DNA of 64,000 nucleotides from Mastigias papua (GCA_964019165.1 OZ025274.1:1163780-1227779); one strand, 5' to 3'. Shown: positions 11,669 through 37,579, counted from the first letter of the stretch. The notes: generated by a model not told the origin, from the sequence alone. Made by a program: numbers and translations.

Positions 11669-13057
11669 ATGGACGTAAGCCTCTTACAGAAGTCGAAGAA
11701 GAAACTGCACATAGATGAACTACCTGACTGTGCATTGCTCACCATATTCTCTTTTCTGTCTCTGAGAGAGGTCTGTGCTAAGCAACGGGTATGCAAAAGG
11801 TGGCATGAACTTCTTCAAGACTACTCGCTATGGAGTGCCATCGTTATAGACCGTGATAGCCATCTCGCCTCGTGTCTATCTGAAGAAATCCTAGCTCGAT
11901 GGACCCGTCGTTGGAATCGACACGTGAAACATCTGAGGTTTCGCTACTGCAGAAAGCTCACAAATTTCATTGGTCAGCTGCTTAGCTTCAACTGCACTCG
12001 TTTGGTAAGCATTGATTTACAGGGGTGTATTGGCATTGGGGATTTTGGGGTTGGACTTATCGCAGAGAGGTGCTCGATGTTAAAGAAGGTGAATTTCTTC
12101 ATGACCGGAGTAACTGATGCTGGTTTTTCTGATCTTATACGAAGAGTGCCTGGTATATCAACAATTAAGCTGCCGAGCAAGGGTAACTGTTATCGCAGCC
12201 TCGATTCTGTCTGTTCGTATTGCCTTGAACTGGATGCTCTTGTTCTCAATGACGTCATTCCTTTCGATCATTCCGACCCGGCTGTGCGCGATTCAATAGT
12301 GTGTTTGGTTGCCACTTCCTTTCGAGCGATTAGAAAGATAAGCCTGAGTTGGTGTTGGTACATCACGGACCAGTGCTTGTTGACAATTGCTCAAAACTGC
12401 AAAAACCTGTTCCATTTAGGAGTGAGAGAATGCCATCAAATAACTGATCATGGTGTCGCAACGGTCTTGCAAATGTGTCCCAATCTGGAAAAGCTCCAAC
12501 TTGGCCGTCTCTATGGCGTAACAGATGCACTGGCAAAAGCGTTTATTGGGAGACCGAACAAGTTGCGAAGACTTAAACTGATCGATACCTCTATTACTGA
12601 CATGGGCATTTCAAAGATTTTAGAAAATACGCCAGAAGTAGTACGAGTTTTTGTTGGGGAGTACTGCTATAATAGCTCGAAGATCACGGGTGATTTTGTT
12701 TTTTCTTGCTTGAAATTTTGTAAGCAGATTATAGAATTGGTAATCGTTTCTTCGACGATAGTCAATGATGAAATGCTAATGTGTATCACAGAAAATCTTC
12801 CCAAATTGAAGACTCTTTGTCTCAGCTCGTGTTCAGATGTGACCAGGACTGGTCTAGAATCAATGCTAACTAGAACACGTAGGTTGCGCGTTTTGAGGAT
12901 GTGCAAATGCAGCGATTTCGACGATTCCATGTTGGAATCATTTGCCGAGAGATTTATGTCACTTGTTGCTCTCGAGTTGTACGGCTGTACAAGCATTACT
13001 TACGAAGGAGTAAGGAATTTTATCAGGAAGAAGCGTAACTGCAGTTTAAGACTTTAG
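11669..13057 (+). CDS. F-box/leucine-rich-repeat protein (FBXL type), single exon, 462 aa
   Basis: This is the probable substrate receptor of an SCF (SKP1-CUL1-F-box) E3 ubiquitin ligase. The ATG at 11669 has a strong Kozak context (A at -3, G at +4) and is the first ATG after an in-frame TAA; the upstream in-frame codons lack ATG. Residues about 15-58 form an F-box (IDELPDCALLTIFSFLSL, then VCKRWHELL and W). From about residue 95 to the end run cysteine-containing LRRs with recurring L..L.L..C..ITD.G. patterns, for example LSWCWYITDQCLLTIAQNC and LCLSSCSDVTRTGLESML, about a dozen in all. This is the architecture of FBXL2/FBXL20/FBXL14 and AMN1-like proteins, but I cannot pick an orthologue. 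No C-terminal CaaX prenylation motif is present (it ends NCSLRL). The lack of introns could mean an old retrocopy or simply an intronless gene; a good core promoter sits upstream. Confidence 0.9.
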   Translation: MDVSLLQKSKKKLHIDELPDCALLTIFSFLSLREVCAKQRVCKRWHELLQDYSLWSAIVIDRDSHLASCLSEEILARWTRRWNRHVKHLRFRYCRKLTNFIGQLLSFNCTRLVSIDLQGCIGIGDFGVGLIAERCSMLKKVNFFMTGVTDAGFSDLIRRVPGISTIKLPSKGNCYRSLDSVCSYCLELDALVLNDVIPFDHSDPAVRDSIVCLVATSFRAIRKISLSWCWYITDQCLLTIAQNCKNLFHLGVRECHQITDHGVATVLQMCPNLEKLQLGRLYGVTDALAKAFIGRPNKLRRLKLIDTSITDMGISKILENTPEVVRVFVGEYCYNSSKITGDFVFSCLKFCKQIIELVIVSSTIVNDEMLMCITENLPKLKTLCLSSCSDVTRTGLESMLTRTRRLRVLRMCKCSDFDDSMLESFAERFMSLVALELYGCTSITYEGVRNFIRKKRNCSLRL

Positions 13058-15251
13058 AACAATTTAGAAGGCATTCAAGTATGTTTTTGAAATTGTATAT
13101 ATTTTTTACATTTCAATTGCAGTTTCATAATATTTATAGATAATTATTTGCATTAGAAGTGGGTGGCATTTCTGCACTTTAACGAAAATTTAGTAATATT
13201 GTACGATATTTTGAATTTATGCACAATTATGTCAAATCAAGCTGTCAATGTCAGATAAGATCTTTGCGTCGAGCCAATTCACCATTGCATCAGTACGAGA
13301 TAATATACCAATACGAGGCAGTAGTAATTATGCATACCCGACTACATTTTACAGATCTGTCTTATACTTTTGTTTTTATTCATAAGCGAAGCAAGATTTA
13401 ATTCCTGCCTTTTTTTAAAGACGTTTTCATTTGCTTCTTTTGGGGTTTTCAGATTTCGATGATAGATTCAAGGTTTTTCTTTCATTTTCATTTCATTCTA
13501 ATTCCTTTAAGGAGGGTTGCCCTTCAGCCAGAGCTGATTCGCAAGGGGCCTTTCTTTATGTAAGTAGCTATACCACGTGTAGTTTCAGCGTATTGTAGCA
13601 AAACGTTCAGCATTACTTTCCACCAGAAGTCCATCGAGTTTGTACCATGGCAAGCATTGCTTTATAGCTAAATGTCACCGTGGTTGATGCTGTATGTGCG
13701 AGAGAGTATGCTAAACTGAAGAGGATGTAGTGTTACCTCCGAATGAAGGTTTCGATATTTATCACAGCCACGGAATATTTCAACAAATATACTTAGCGAA
13801 ATCCAATCAAAAACTAAATGATTGCTCTCGAATCCCATATACTGTCTGGCAACAATTGAATCAAAGAAAGTCATATCAAATGTACTCAAGCTGTCGGCGG
13901 TTATGTTTGAGAGAATTCTGACATAGCAGTTTTATATTCGACAGATCGGTCGAGGAGTTTAGGCAGTTTGTATGGCCCAGGACCATGTCTTTAATTCTGG
14001 TGTTGGTCGATAATAAGGAGAGTCTTTCAGCCATCCACTCCTATTTTCGTAACCACTTTCTTATCTGAAAAACGCTTGCTGTCGATAATTGCAAGATGTG
14101 ATCTAGGCATTCATATATCCTAATGCTTATACTAGTCAGCAACTCTGATTGGAGAAAGGCAGACTAATCCGATTGGAGCCAGAAAGCTACAGTCGTTCAC
14201 TCATAGAGATATTCAGTACATGAGAGATATTCAGTACATAATTTGTATTCTCCCTTTATGCAGTCTTAGCACCAGCAGCCATGCAATAGCATCAGGGCAT
14301 GTTTTAACATTGTAAACACGGCTGAATCTTTCCCAGTAGGCCCAGTGCTTTCCCTTATTGCTAGTATCAGAATCAAACAAATCCCTAGCATTTTAGGAGG
14401 CTTTCTGCATTTAAGTAAGGGTGATGACCCAAACTCAGGCTTATCTTTCATCATTTCGGGACCTTTTCTGTAAATTTTCCCCAAAAGTCAAAGTTTCTTA
14501 CAGAATGCTGTGAATGATAAAATGGTTAGGTTAGATCAGTTTCTACTGTTTTAGGACAAATTTAAACAGATACTAACAGAGCACCATTGTATGGTCCTTT
14601 ATATTTTTTGTTATTTGTTCTTTTCTGCCATCCTAACTTTCATGGTTCTTTTAACTACGTTTTTTGATCAGAAGAGACCAAAAATAGGTTATCAGACAAA
14701 TACTATGGTTGCGCTACTGTTTGCATTAGTGCAATGTTGAATGTGTAGACCGTCGAATTTTAGTATTGGCAACTTTGATTCTAGGGTGAGTTGTTGTTAA
14801 ATAGACCTAGTGCGATATGGGCTTTTGGCATGCCTCGTGTTAGAATTTTTGTTCTGTGGAAGTGAAATTGTAAGGTGGTTATCGTTACAATGCAATGATA
14901 ATGTGATTTAGTTTTGTCATATAAATTCGAAAATCACTTATGACATTTGCAAATTTTTTAGACGAAATTTTGAGTATATGCACTTTTCGCAATTTTGCGA
15001 TGGATCCAGAAATCTCTTCGTTAGTTTTAGAGCTAAAGTGACAATCACAGAGCATTGGATTATATTCCAAAGGAAGAGGACTAGATAGAATTGCAACTTT
15101 TGAATTAAATTACAGGTTCATAGTACAATCAACTAGCGTAAATTTTTAACGATTTTTGTTACCTATCCACATTAGATCGTCGGAATGATAAACATTTTAC
15201 AGCATGGCATTAAAAGAATAATTTACTCGAATAAATATATGTATGTTTATA
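13058..15251. other. F-box 3' flank, no gene recognised
   Basis: About 2.2 kb without a defensible exon. It contains an 18-bp direct duplication near 14206-14241 (GAGATATTCAGTACAT twice) and short open frames without coding character. Confidence 0.5.
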
Positions 15252-15257
15252 TTTATT
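15252..15257 (-). terminator. Polyadenylation signal AATAAA
   Basis: On the minus strand AATAAA lies 47 bases after the stop codon of the cysteine-rich gene ending at 15304. A second overlapping near-copy follows. Position and strand fit cleavage and polyadenylation of that gene. Confidence 0.5.
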
Positions 15258-15303
15258 ATTTATATATGTAAGTACATGTTACATTAAAAGATATCATCAA
15301 TCT

Positions 15304-22017
<6,714 letters not shown>

Positions 22018-22651
22018 GTGACTAAGGGTTTAAATAACAACACGCAATCCGCCTCACTGAACCTTCCTACTCCCAAGCGTACGATTGAGTGAGCTCGCGC
22101 AATAGCGTCTGCTGGTTTAAGCTGACAGTTTGGTCGCCGCTAATTAGATGTTCGCGAAACACATAACATAAAGAATGGCTACTTTGTCGCCGTTTCTTTG
22201 TCGATCGATAGAACGCATTTGTGTTTGTTTTATTTCACAGAAGTTTATCGATAGTTATGGAGTACAGTTTCTGCACCGCGAGATAGCAGATTTTCCGAAC
22301 TAGAGATTTGGTTAAGTTTTCCACGCAAATTTCAATTGAATCGAGAGAGATATAAGTCAGCCTTATTCATTTTCCAATCAAGTGAATGATAATCTGTGGG
22401 CAAATCGTCTGGCCAGTTCATCTCTATTATCTAAATTCCTATTTTTCTTAAAAATTCCTCCTCAAGATAAGAGCACTGTGATTTTTGCAAGGGTTATCAA
22501 ATGATAACGGTTTCTGAATTTTGTCATAGTTCTACAGTAGAAATTTTCTGAGACATAGCAATTTTCCTCATTAGCTTATTTATAGCATTAAAGTTTGTTT
22601 CAGTGTCTATTTGATATATATAAATATATAAATATGGAAAATTAGAATTTT

Positions 22652-22674
22652 CTGATGAAGCTATACGCGAAACG
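22652..22674 (+). other. Hammerhead-like stem-loop module, copy 4
   Basis: CTGATGA, then A, a GC / TATAC / GC hairpin, then GAAAC and GTTAATCAATTG. The flanks match the module at 23232 closely, so these two are recent relatives. Confidence 0.45.
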
Positions 22675-22794
22675 TTAATCAATTGTTTTCATCATGAAAG
22701 TCTTTTTAAATTTGTAAAAACCTTTAGTGGAAGGCTGTTGAGTTATATATGTATTTATTTAAATAAATAAATAAATGTATAAATATATAAATAA

Positions 22795-23065
<271 letters not shown>

Positions 23066-23103
23066 CTTTGTTTACTTTTGGAGTGAAAACATATAGTTTG
23101 ATG

Positions 23104-23230
<127 letters not shown>

Positions 23231-23231
23231 T

Positions 23232-23254
23232 CTGATGAAGCTATACGCGAAACG
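23232..23254 (+). other. Hammerhead-like stem-loop module, copy 6
   Basis: Identical core to the module at 22652 (CTGATGA, A, GC / TATAC / GC, GAAAC), wedged between two TA arrays only 56 bases apart. Confidence 0.45.
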
Positions 23255-23279
23255 TTAAACAGTTGTTTTTATTATGAGA

Positions 23280-23391
<112 letters not shown>

Positions 23392-23410
23392 TGAGTTCAT
23401 ATGTAGAGCT

Positions 23411-23435
23411 GCTTGAAAAAGGCGAAAGCCGAAAG
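23411..23435 (+). other. Hammerhead-like module, degenerate copy 7
   Basis: CTTGAAAA is followed by a GGC / GAAA / GCC hairpin and GAAAG. It has the same layout as the intact copies, but the CTGANGA box is changed. It precedes SINE copy B by about 40 bases. Confidence 0.3.
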
Positions 23436-23473
23436 TAACCTAAAGGTGCTAAAATCAAGAGAAGTTAAAACAA

Positions 23474-23880
<407 letters not shown>

Positions 23881-23909
23881 ATTATATAGGAATCTGTACT
23901 TCAACTGGA

Positions 23910-23936
23910 ACCGGTTTGTACTTGCGACTTCATCAG
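23910..23936 (-). other. Hammerhead-like module, degenerate copy 8
   Basis: On the minus strand CTGATGA is followed by AGTCGCAAGTA, then CAAACCGG. It lies about 30 bases from the (GTAT)n/(TA)n array. It resembles the palindrome form (AAACCGG). Confidence 0.3.
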
Positions 23937-29673
<5,737 letters not shown>

Positions 29674-32358
29674 TTCCAGAGCTGAGTCGTTTGGTGCGAA
29701 ATTATAGACATGCGTACTTCCAACTGTAATTGAACGTTGAATTCGCCGTTTGAATATTTATTTACCTTAAGCTGTGATCATAGCGAGCAAATCTTATCTT
29801 TGTTACGTTGTGAAGTATTGAGACAGTATTTTTTCTGGTTAAAAGTCAATGCATGTTATCTGCTGTGCCTATTTCTACTGTGTCCCAGTTTGGTCTCAAG
29901 GTAAGAAGAGCGAAGTAAGTGACATAAGATGGAATGCTAATGTTTGTCTTTGGATGATATTGATTTCGTATAACTTGCTTACTGTGAGAACTTGTCCCTC
30001 CCTCCTTAAATTCCATTCACATATCTCATCTTCTGTTTATCTAAGAAATTGATTGGATGTGAATTTAAAGATAGACATTACTTAGCAACGCATTCTCTTT
30101 GGGGGCAAGAATTTATGCTCTCAACATTTTTCTGAAATTGCTTCTTAACAGAAATCGTATATTCTTCTCGAATTTCACATATGGTGAACAAAGATGGTCT
30201 GGACTCTTTACATTACAGTGACAAATCTCATCCAAATCTAGCTTTGATATGTTATACCTAATAGCAATATGGAAATCCACTATTCTTATGTTGGCTTAAG
30301 GATGGATCTCTTTGCAATAAGCAGCTTGGTTTAATCGATTCTTGTTTATTGTGTTTTCAATGCCCATTTGATCTCTTCGTCTTTGAATGGAAGGCTAGTA
30401 ACGGTAGCTAATGAATCAGGTCTTTCATCTTAATCTACTCGTTCATTCCCACTAATCTGAGTCCGTCAAACCTCGAGCAGGCAACTACCTGACAAATCCA
30501 TTAAGTACTAGTTTTCTATTGTTTGATAGACTAAATCTGTAACCTTTTCACTCCAAGATAATTACAGGCGCCTATGTAATCATTATGTGGTCACAGGATC
30601 TCGATTTGATTCTGAAATGTGATGTCTTTTTAAACGGTGCACACGTGGTACCTCTTTTCCTACGTACAAAATTTTAGCGAATGTCACATTGAAGCATGAC
30701 GCAATGGAACATTTCACTCTTACATCATTATAACATAGTCCCAAGATCTTATTGATCCATATTGCAATTTGCATTCTCCGAGTGATGGATCTTCAATAAT
30801 TGACTAGATTTACTTTAGCAATTTTTCACAAAATGCTGATTCAGTACTCTCTATTTAATAAGAACAGATTGGATTTGGTTTAGCCTTTTAGAAAATCTTA
30901 GAAGCTCTTCAAAGCTTTTCAACATGCACCATCAACGCAATCTTTAGATACCCTCGGTAGACACTATGGATGTTTTTTACAACGCTAAGTGGGAAGAAGC
31001 TTCAGTATTTGCTAGTATGCCAAACTGAATAAAAATCATCTGCTAGCACACTGATGTCATAGAAGACTATAATATCTATGCATTATTAGTAAGAAATGGG
31101 ATATTTAGAATAGATCTTCGTTCTCAATTTCACAAAGTATGGAACAATTTTCATTTTGCTGTTGGAAGATCATTGTGCTGAGGGTTCTCGCTGATGTTGT
31201 CGTTTCCTAATGAATCTGACACACCTAAGCCTGAAGCCTTATTACAAATGGAGGCATGAATTAGACAAATTAGTCTGGGATTACATCAAAAGAAAAGAAT
31301 ATTTGTTAATATGTCATTTGTAGTTATCTGGATTTAAATGCTATTTCCGTGTGCACACTAGCCGACCATTTATTGCTTTCACTTTGGCATCTAATTCGCA
31401 TAGTACCAGTTCAGCTGCAGGATCTTTTAGCACAACATTATTTTGACATTGTTTATGTAACTTTTACATCAACCATAGCTACAAAGTCACACCAAAACTC
31501 CAGAGCGTTGCATTAACCAATTCTGATGATCACTGCCTTGCCTTAAACGCCCATATTCTAGCCCTTGGTACTGCCCCCCAAGCGTTCAAACCCACTCTTT
31601 CTCGATTTGAAGTTCAGCAGAATCCTTTGTGTATCATCGTATTCATTAACTTGCGATGAAGACCATTTTATTGGCAGCGTTGAACGCCCTTTCCGCTCTT
31701 ATCTCGTGAAAGCAAGCTATGCGAAGACCGAATGATTGTTATCTTCATTTGATTTCACCGTTACGATATGATCTTATCCGCGCGGTAGATAAACACACGA
31801 GTAACAGTTATATGAAATAATATTAGATAAATAGATATTTCGTGAACAATACCTTATCTTAATTCAATCAAATATAGCTGGATCATGATTATGACGTGAT
31901 CTCTAAAGCCCAGGCCCTTACCAGAGAATGCAGTCAATAGGTAGTCCAGAGAACCGCATGCTTTTTCTCAGATCGTTTGTTTCCGACTTGCACTTAATAG
32001 GTTTTTTAGAAGAGAGTTTTGTCGTCTTTATTTCCTTCTTCTAAATTCCTGGTACTTTCAAGAAAAATCTCACTTTCATGGGAGCTGGCTGTACCTGCAA
32101 AGCGGTGCGGATGGGTGTCACACCCATAGGGAAAAATTCTGTTTAATAGCCTTCATTCCTGAATTTTGTGTCAATCATGTACGTCTTGCAATATAAAACA
32201 AGAAATATATTGATAGCAGAAAAAACTTGACAGCTATATCTCTGTTCTTCCACGCAGATAGATTTGTCACTGCTCAAAGTGATATGTCAAGGCATTATAT
32301 CAATATTTGACATCGAGTCATCATTTTTTAACTATCATGAATGCTGTGTTTTGCTGAT

Positions 32359-32424
32359 ATAGTTCTACCCTTGAAAAGGGATGGAAATTTTATAGTTCTA
32401 TCCTTGAAAAGGGATGGGAATTTT
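32359..32424. repeat. 33-bp unit in tandem duplicate
   Basis: ATAGTTCTACCCTTGAAAAG and the following GGATGGAAATTTT are repeated immediately with two base differences. Confidence 0.85.
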
Positions 32425-32536
32425 ATAGTTGTTTTTTATGAGAAAAACTCCAATGTCTTGGTGATGGGTTAGCCATATCTTCCCAACATAGGGAGTCCGT
32501 AGTCGTACATATTCCTTGAAAATGTAGATGAAAAAA

Positions 32537-32598
32537 CCTGTGTACACTACGAAATTCAACCCAGGTCGAATCCGGTTAGATTTCGTAGTGTAAACAGG
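32537..32598. repeat. 62-bp inverted repeat (hairpin), possible MITE remnant
   Basis: Nineteen-base arms, CCTGTGTACACTACGAAAT and its reverse with one mismatch, flank a 24-base centre. No target duplication seen. Confidence 0.75.
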
Positions 32599-35500
32599 GC
32601 TTAAAATGGCTCCTATCCTCTTTCAATCTCATTTATCCATTTTAATCCACAGCGTTTAAATTAGAAAGCAGAACAGAATGTTGCGTTAAAAAAGAAACTG
32701 AAATGCACAGAGGTAGCAGATTTCTTAACTCTGCTGCTTGTTGGCCTTTGGCTCTCTGACATTTCCAGCACAATTCTCTTAAACCAATAGTTATGTCTAT
32801 ATGTGTTTACTTGTTTTGGAAAATAGATGATGAAGATAGGCGATAACATTTTCTTCTAAAATAGAAAACTTGTATTGTTATGTAGAATTAAATTCAGTTT
32901 TGGACCAGCTATCCACAGAATTTTGTGCTTTTTATATGGCCCCATAGAAAAAATACTTACCTCTTGTAATCTAAAACAATTTTCTCGCTTTATTCCAAAT
33001 ATTTACGTTGATATGCCTATGTTGTATCAAATGCTGTCGTTTCTCAATAGATAATGTCCACCACTTTATTCATACCAAGCTCTGAACAGTGCAACAGCTT
33101 GCATAAATTCCTGCATGTGTTGCAGTAGACTTGGTCTTTGTGAACTAATTTTATCTTTAATTTGAAAGAACTATTAATGAACAGAGATAAAATAACAGAG
33201 TGTTTTATTTTGGGCTCTCTGTTGTGACATCGGTTTTAGAGTGAGACATGAGTAACTTCTCATGGCGTCCATTATCAACTGCTTAAAGAGATTATGCCCT
33301 AATGCTAATTTTTTATTATCATCAGCTTTGAAATCAACGGAAAAAGTAATAGATTGGTTTTCATTCATCGCCTCTCTATTTACAACTCCATCTCATGTCT
33401 CGAGAGTTTTTGTACCCGATCAATTAAATATAGTGCCCGAAGTTTCCGATTTTAGAATTCTACACTTGAATAACTATCTCACGGTCATGAATCTTTGCCA
33501 GTGACGCATTTAATTCTGATAATATGAACTTTTGAGTTTCTACCTTCAGCAATCTTTACAATAAAGCCAAGCATATGTGGGTGGACCTTTCATATCAAAA
33601 GAATTGCTGCGTAATATGCGCTTTTTTATAAGAAACATGTATGAAACCAAGCCCTAGACGCCTTAAAATTTAAGAATCTTTTAGAACTACGAGGAAAGAA
33701 GTAAGAATTTTAGAACTTTCTGTGCCATCTTTAACAGTTTTGGAAACCCCTTCTTCATCCATGGATTTAGGAAGTTTCCTCAACAGTGTATTTTATGTGC
33801 TCAGCTTTATGGATGCTACAAAAAGACGATGCTTTTCGTTTTGCAATCATGATCACTGAAATTTTTGTCATTGACTTTAGTTTTTGAGAGACCTCTAGGA
33901 CTAGAATGGTGCAAAAAATTGGGAAACTTTTACTTTTAGGCCTTGAGCCATTGTATTATAAAAAATGTGCACTTCGCATCAGGGAATAATATACAGACAG
34001 TTGACCGCAGATCGAGAAAACTGTGCAATGACAGGCTACTACTGAAAGCTACTGGCGTTTGCCAAGAAGAATAAATACGATACGATATAAATACAATTTG
34101 ATTCAAATATATGCGCTGCTCTTTAATGATTGATCTTTCATCAATATTTCAGGCCGCAATCCTTCTGCAATAGTACATCCTCTTATCTAGAGCTACCCAT
34201 TGACGTAGGAGGCGGAAGGCTGGGGGCTGCAGCCATCCCAGTTGGACAAAAGCAAAATTTCATTCGAGCAATTTCTTTAGAAAAACATTATTCATACCAA
34301 TAATAGATTTCGTTCATTACGACTAGGCAATAACCTACTTAGAAAACTGTCTTCCGTGCTAACCGTTTCTTGTTCACTTGGGATGACAGTTTGCCGTCCC
34401 CTCCCCCCGTAGATTTTACACCCTCTTACATCCACTCGCCTGGCAGTCGCTCGATTGGTTGTGAAAATTTGCTTTCCACAATGATGCACTCTCTCGACAG
34501 GATACGCACTGCACAGAGAGCCTTATCGCGATACGATAGTTATATCAAATGAAAAACTCACAAACATCTTAAAATATTTCCTTTTCTTTTGACTTTATTT
34601 ATATCTTTATCTGTGTCTGTGCGCTATGCATAAGAGATCACGTAGATTATCTCTGATCTACGAAAGTTATCATTAGTCAAAGTTTTAATGATCTCTAATT
34701 TTCACAACAATCTCATAATTTTATCTCCCGTAAGCACTGATAATTCAGTGTTTCATACCCCGTAGTTCATACACTCGTTAAGTCAATTTCATTTTCATTC
34801 ATTTTAATTCATTCATTCTCCATATTTGTTATCCGACGATCTTAAATATTTATTAGATCTATTTCCATTTGTTTTGAAATCTTCTCATCGATTCATTTTT
34901 TCATTCATTTTGCGAGTTAACCCGAATGAATTATTAACCAGGCATCGCATTTCCTCACTCTCCTGTGCTTCATTTGCACTTTCAGCCAAAACCTCTCGGA
35001 ATCCAATTCTCTCCTATACCTAAGTGTTGTATGATTTTTTTTATCTTATTTTTGTTTTATTACAACCCTTTATCGGTTTTCCCTTTCAATACCCCTAGAT
35101 TTAATGGAAAGCCCCAAAACCAAACCTAAAGCGCTAAAGTGGACAAGAGAAGATATTTCCAGTGTTCATCATTTTTGAAATGCTTTGGGTGTGCCTGTCT
35201 TTTTGGTACCACGCTATCTATCCTTCTTTAAGTTATTCTTTCTTTATTGGCTTGGGAAGAAAGAGCCTAAATACTTGATATTTCCCCTTAGTCTTTCGTT
35301 GGCACGTGAAAAACGTGTTTTATAGCAGTTTGGTGCATGCTTAACAATGTGATCCGGATCAAGACAATGTGATCCGGACCAAAACTATGTGGTCCTGATA
35401 TAAGATTAGGGTCAGTTATGCAATGCCGTTGCTTTGCACATTTTATCGCCTGTGCTTTTCAGCAGGTTGAAATACATTCTTCACTTGCTCTCCTTTTGTA

Positions 35501-35926
35501 GTTAATTAGGATTTATAGAAGCAATTTTCTGAAGATGATTCGTAGCATCTCTCTTATATATTTGCCATAGTTAGATCTTGCTACAAATGCATGCAATAAA
35601 TCCCAAAATTTTTCTTCATTTGGTGATATAAAGATGGGATAGAATAGGAAAGGATGTAGTACCAATAGAAATGATCACGTAGGATTGAACAAGGAAGGAT
35701 ACCAGCTGTCCCTTCGTTGAACGATGGAAGTTTATCCCTAATTTCTGACAAGTCGACGTTTAATGAAAGTCATTAATAGGAGTAAAAGACTATTCAATGG
35801 TGTAACCGTTCCAAATACTCGCTTCGTACACTTAATTCATACTATCGCATTCAATACTTCATTTACAACGCAGCCATTACTTCGCGTCAAACCGTATACC
35901 AATGTAAGGAATTCTATATGTATATA

Positions 35927-35932
<6 letters not shown>

Positions 35933-35973
<41 letters not shown>

Positions 35974-36010
35974 TATATATAGATATTTATTTATATATAT
36001 ATATATATAT
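35933..36010. repeat. (TA)n/(CA)n microsatellite
   Basis: Interrupted TA and CACA runs. Confidence 0.9.
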
Positions 36011-36034
36011 GCATATATATTGCATTCAAGAACA

Positions 36035-36063
36035 AAACGGTTCGACTTACGTTGCCATCAGTT
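36035..36063 (-). other. Hammerhead-like module, degenerate copy 9
   Basis: On the minus strand CTGATGG, CAACGTAAGTC, GAACCGTTTTG. It lies about 25 bases from the TA run at 35993-36020. Same layout, weaker match. Confidence 0.2.
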
Positions 36064-36087
36064 ATTGATAACTAATGAGATTTAATT

Positions 36088-36165
36088 GAGATTGTAACTA
36101 ATGAACTTTCACCTCTGGAGATACATACATACATAGATATATGTATGTGTATATATATATATGTG

Positions 36166-36264
<99 letters not shown>

Positions 36265-36313
36265 GAATGTATGTATGAATCTGTACAGGTAAAAGCTCAT
36301 TAGTTACAATCTC
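36088..36313. repeat. (TA)n array enclosed by a 27-bp inverted repeat
   Basis: GAGATTGTAACTAATGAACT with TTCACCT (36088-36114) recurs inverted at 36287-36313 with two mismatches. ACATACATACAT-type sequence also pairs inside the arms, and the centre is a TA run (36164-36262). The whole block could fold into one long hairpin. Confidence 0.8.
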
Positions 36314-37277
36314 CAAGAAAATTGTTGAAACTATTATATAGATTTCAAGGAAAAACTTAAACTGTTATGTGTGTTGACTCTCGTCTTCTTCAACAATAAA
36401 GGAGACGACTAAACGTTTGCTAAGTCAAAGCTTTTGCTTGGAATCATCTCTTTTCATAATAGGTATGAAGTGATCCTTGTAACTATAATGCTTCTGTAAG
36501 CTAGTTGGTAGCACAGCTCCTTCTATCGACCGTTTTCGAATCTAGACCTAAGTTGTTTGAATGAATAGTTTCTGAAAGAAGCAGATTTGTGCCTAATAAT
36601 TCTAGCAATAGCAACTCTCATCTTTCATGCCAAGAGCTCCTTTGCATTATTGTGGCCTGCATCTATATTGAAGGAGAACTTTAGTAGACCAGCGCTTAGG
36701 CTATTTTTAGCATTCGCTTGCAGAAAAGGTTAGTGTGTTTTTATTAGCTATGATGTATTTAGAAATATGAATTGATATTCGATTTGAAAATTGGCATCAA
36801 AGTTTTCACTAAAACCCGGAATGACGAATGAAAAGGGCATCTGGTAGAAAACCAGCAAACAGTACCTTATGTTCTCTAGAGATTAAATGCTCACGATCTG
36901 CCTAGAAAGCACACGTCATTCCTTATACGTTTTTGTAGGAAGTTTTGACAGCTTCAGAGTTGCGGTCATTTTGTGCAACTGAACATTTTAATTCAAACTT
37001 TCCTATGCATGGTAGCTGTTAGAAAACGTAGCACTGTTCCAAGCTGTCATCTTGTTAAAGCAAAGAAAAGTCCTCTACTTTTGATATGTGTTGTTGTGAA
37101 TAGTTCCCAATTTGTCTCGATTGAGGAAAGCCTTTAGAAATTATTGATTAAAGAACATGCGTATGTAAAAGTGTTAGAGTGCTTCTACTGCCTAGACATA
37201 GAGAGAGCATCTCTGAATGCATATACTAAGAAATATCTATGTTCTAGTGTTGTTTTCAATTTTTGTTTAGAACTTAC
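36314..37277. other. Nothing recognised (possible intron downstream of the minus-strand exon at 37278)
   Basis: About 960 bases without repeats or an exon I can defend. Confidence 0.4.
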
Positions 37278-37406
37278 CTGTATGTACTTGACTCTGTTGG
37301 CATTTTTGTCTTCTGCAGCACAATATGTTGCCAAGGACACAGCCAGAATCATAATGCATGTAAATGCCTCTAGTTTGGCATTGATTAGTGAAGAATTCTG
37401 TAACAT
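37278..37406 (-). CDS. Candidate signal-peptide exon of a secreted or membrane protein
   Basis: On the minus strand an ATG at 37406 opens 43 codons ending TACATACAG before a consensus donor GTAAGTT (phase 0). Residues 16-31 (FTCIMILAVSLATYCA) form a hydrophobic core after a polar start, with a likely signal-peptidase site near CAA/EDK. The mature part begins EDKNANRVKYIQ. A TATA-like box lies about 165 bases upstream. Later exons would lie at lower coordinates; I could not identify them. The same first-exon layout (signal peptide, phase-0 donor) is used by the 15-22 kb cysteine-rich gene. Confidence 0.4.
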
Positions 37407-37570
37407 ATTGCTTTTGATGCTGTGGCTAACTTCTGCCTGCAGACAGAAGACCAGCCTTACCCTTAGGCTTTTCACCGCACACTATCGCCCTGGATTCCGA
37501 TCGTTCGCCTTTCTCTCTGAACGCCTCCGATATATCAGTCACCTTGTATTGAATGCTTGAACTGCACTCG

Positions 37571-37576
37571 CTTATA
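37571..37576 (-). promoter_or_regulatory. TATA-like box upstream of the 37.4 kb exon
   Basis: The minus strand reads TTTTATAAGCG here, which would place a start site near 37545 and leave a 5' UTR of about 140 bases before the ATG at 37406. Confidence 0.3.
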
Positions 37577-37579
37577 AAA

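Larger units (their letters stand above)
29674..35932. other. 6.3 kb without a recognised gene
   Basis: No homologous coding sequence recognised on either strand. A minus-strand frame ending at 30583 and a consensus donor at 32957 (minus) are weak hints of exons. Small repeats inside are listed separately. A patch at 34190-34270 (GGCTGGGGGCTGCAGCC) resembles dispersed-repeat sequence. Confidence 0.4.

Noticed and set aside
37432..37460. A tiny intron upstream of the ATG at 37406 (GTAAGG...CTGCAG)
   Set aside because: Donor and acceptor would be only about 22 bases apart, too short to splice.
37144..37560. A 138-residue plus-strand frame
   Set aside because: It is antisense to the signal-peptide exon, has no ATG-context or splice support, and its content reads as chance.
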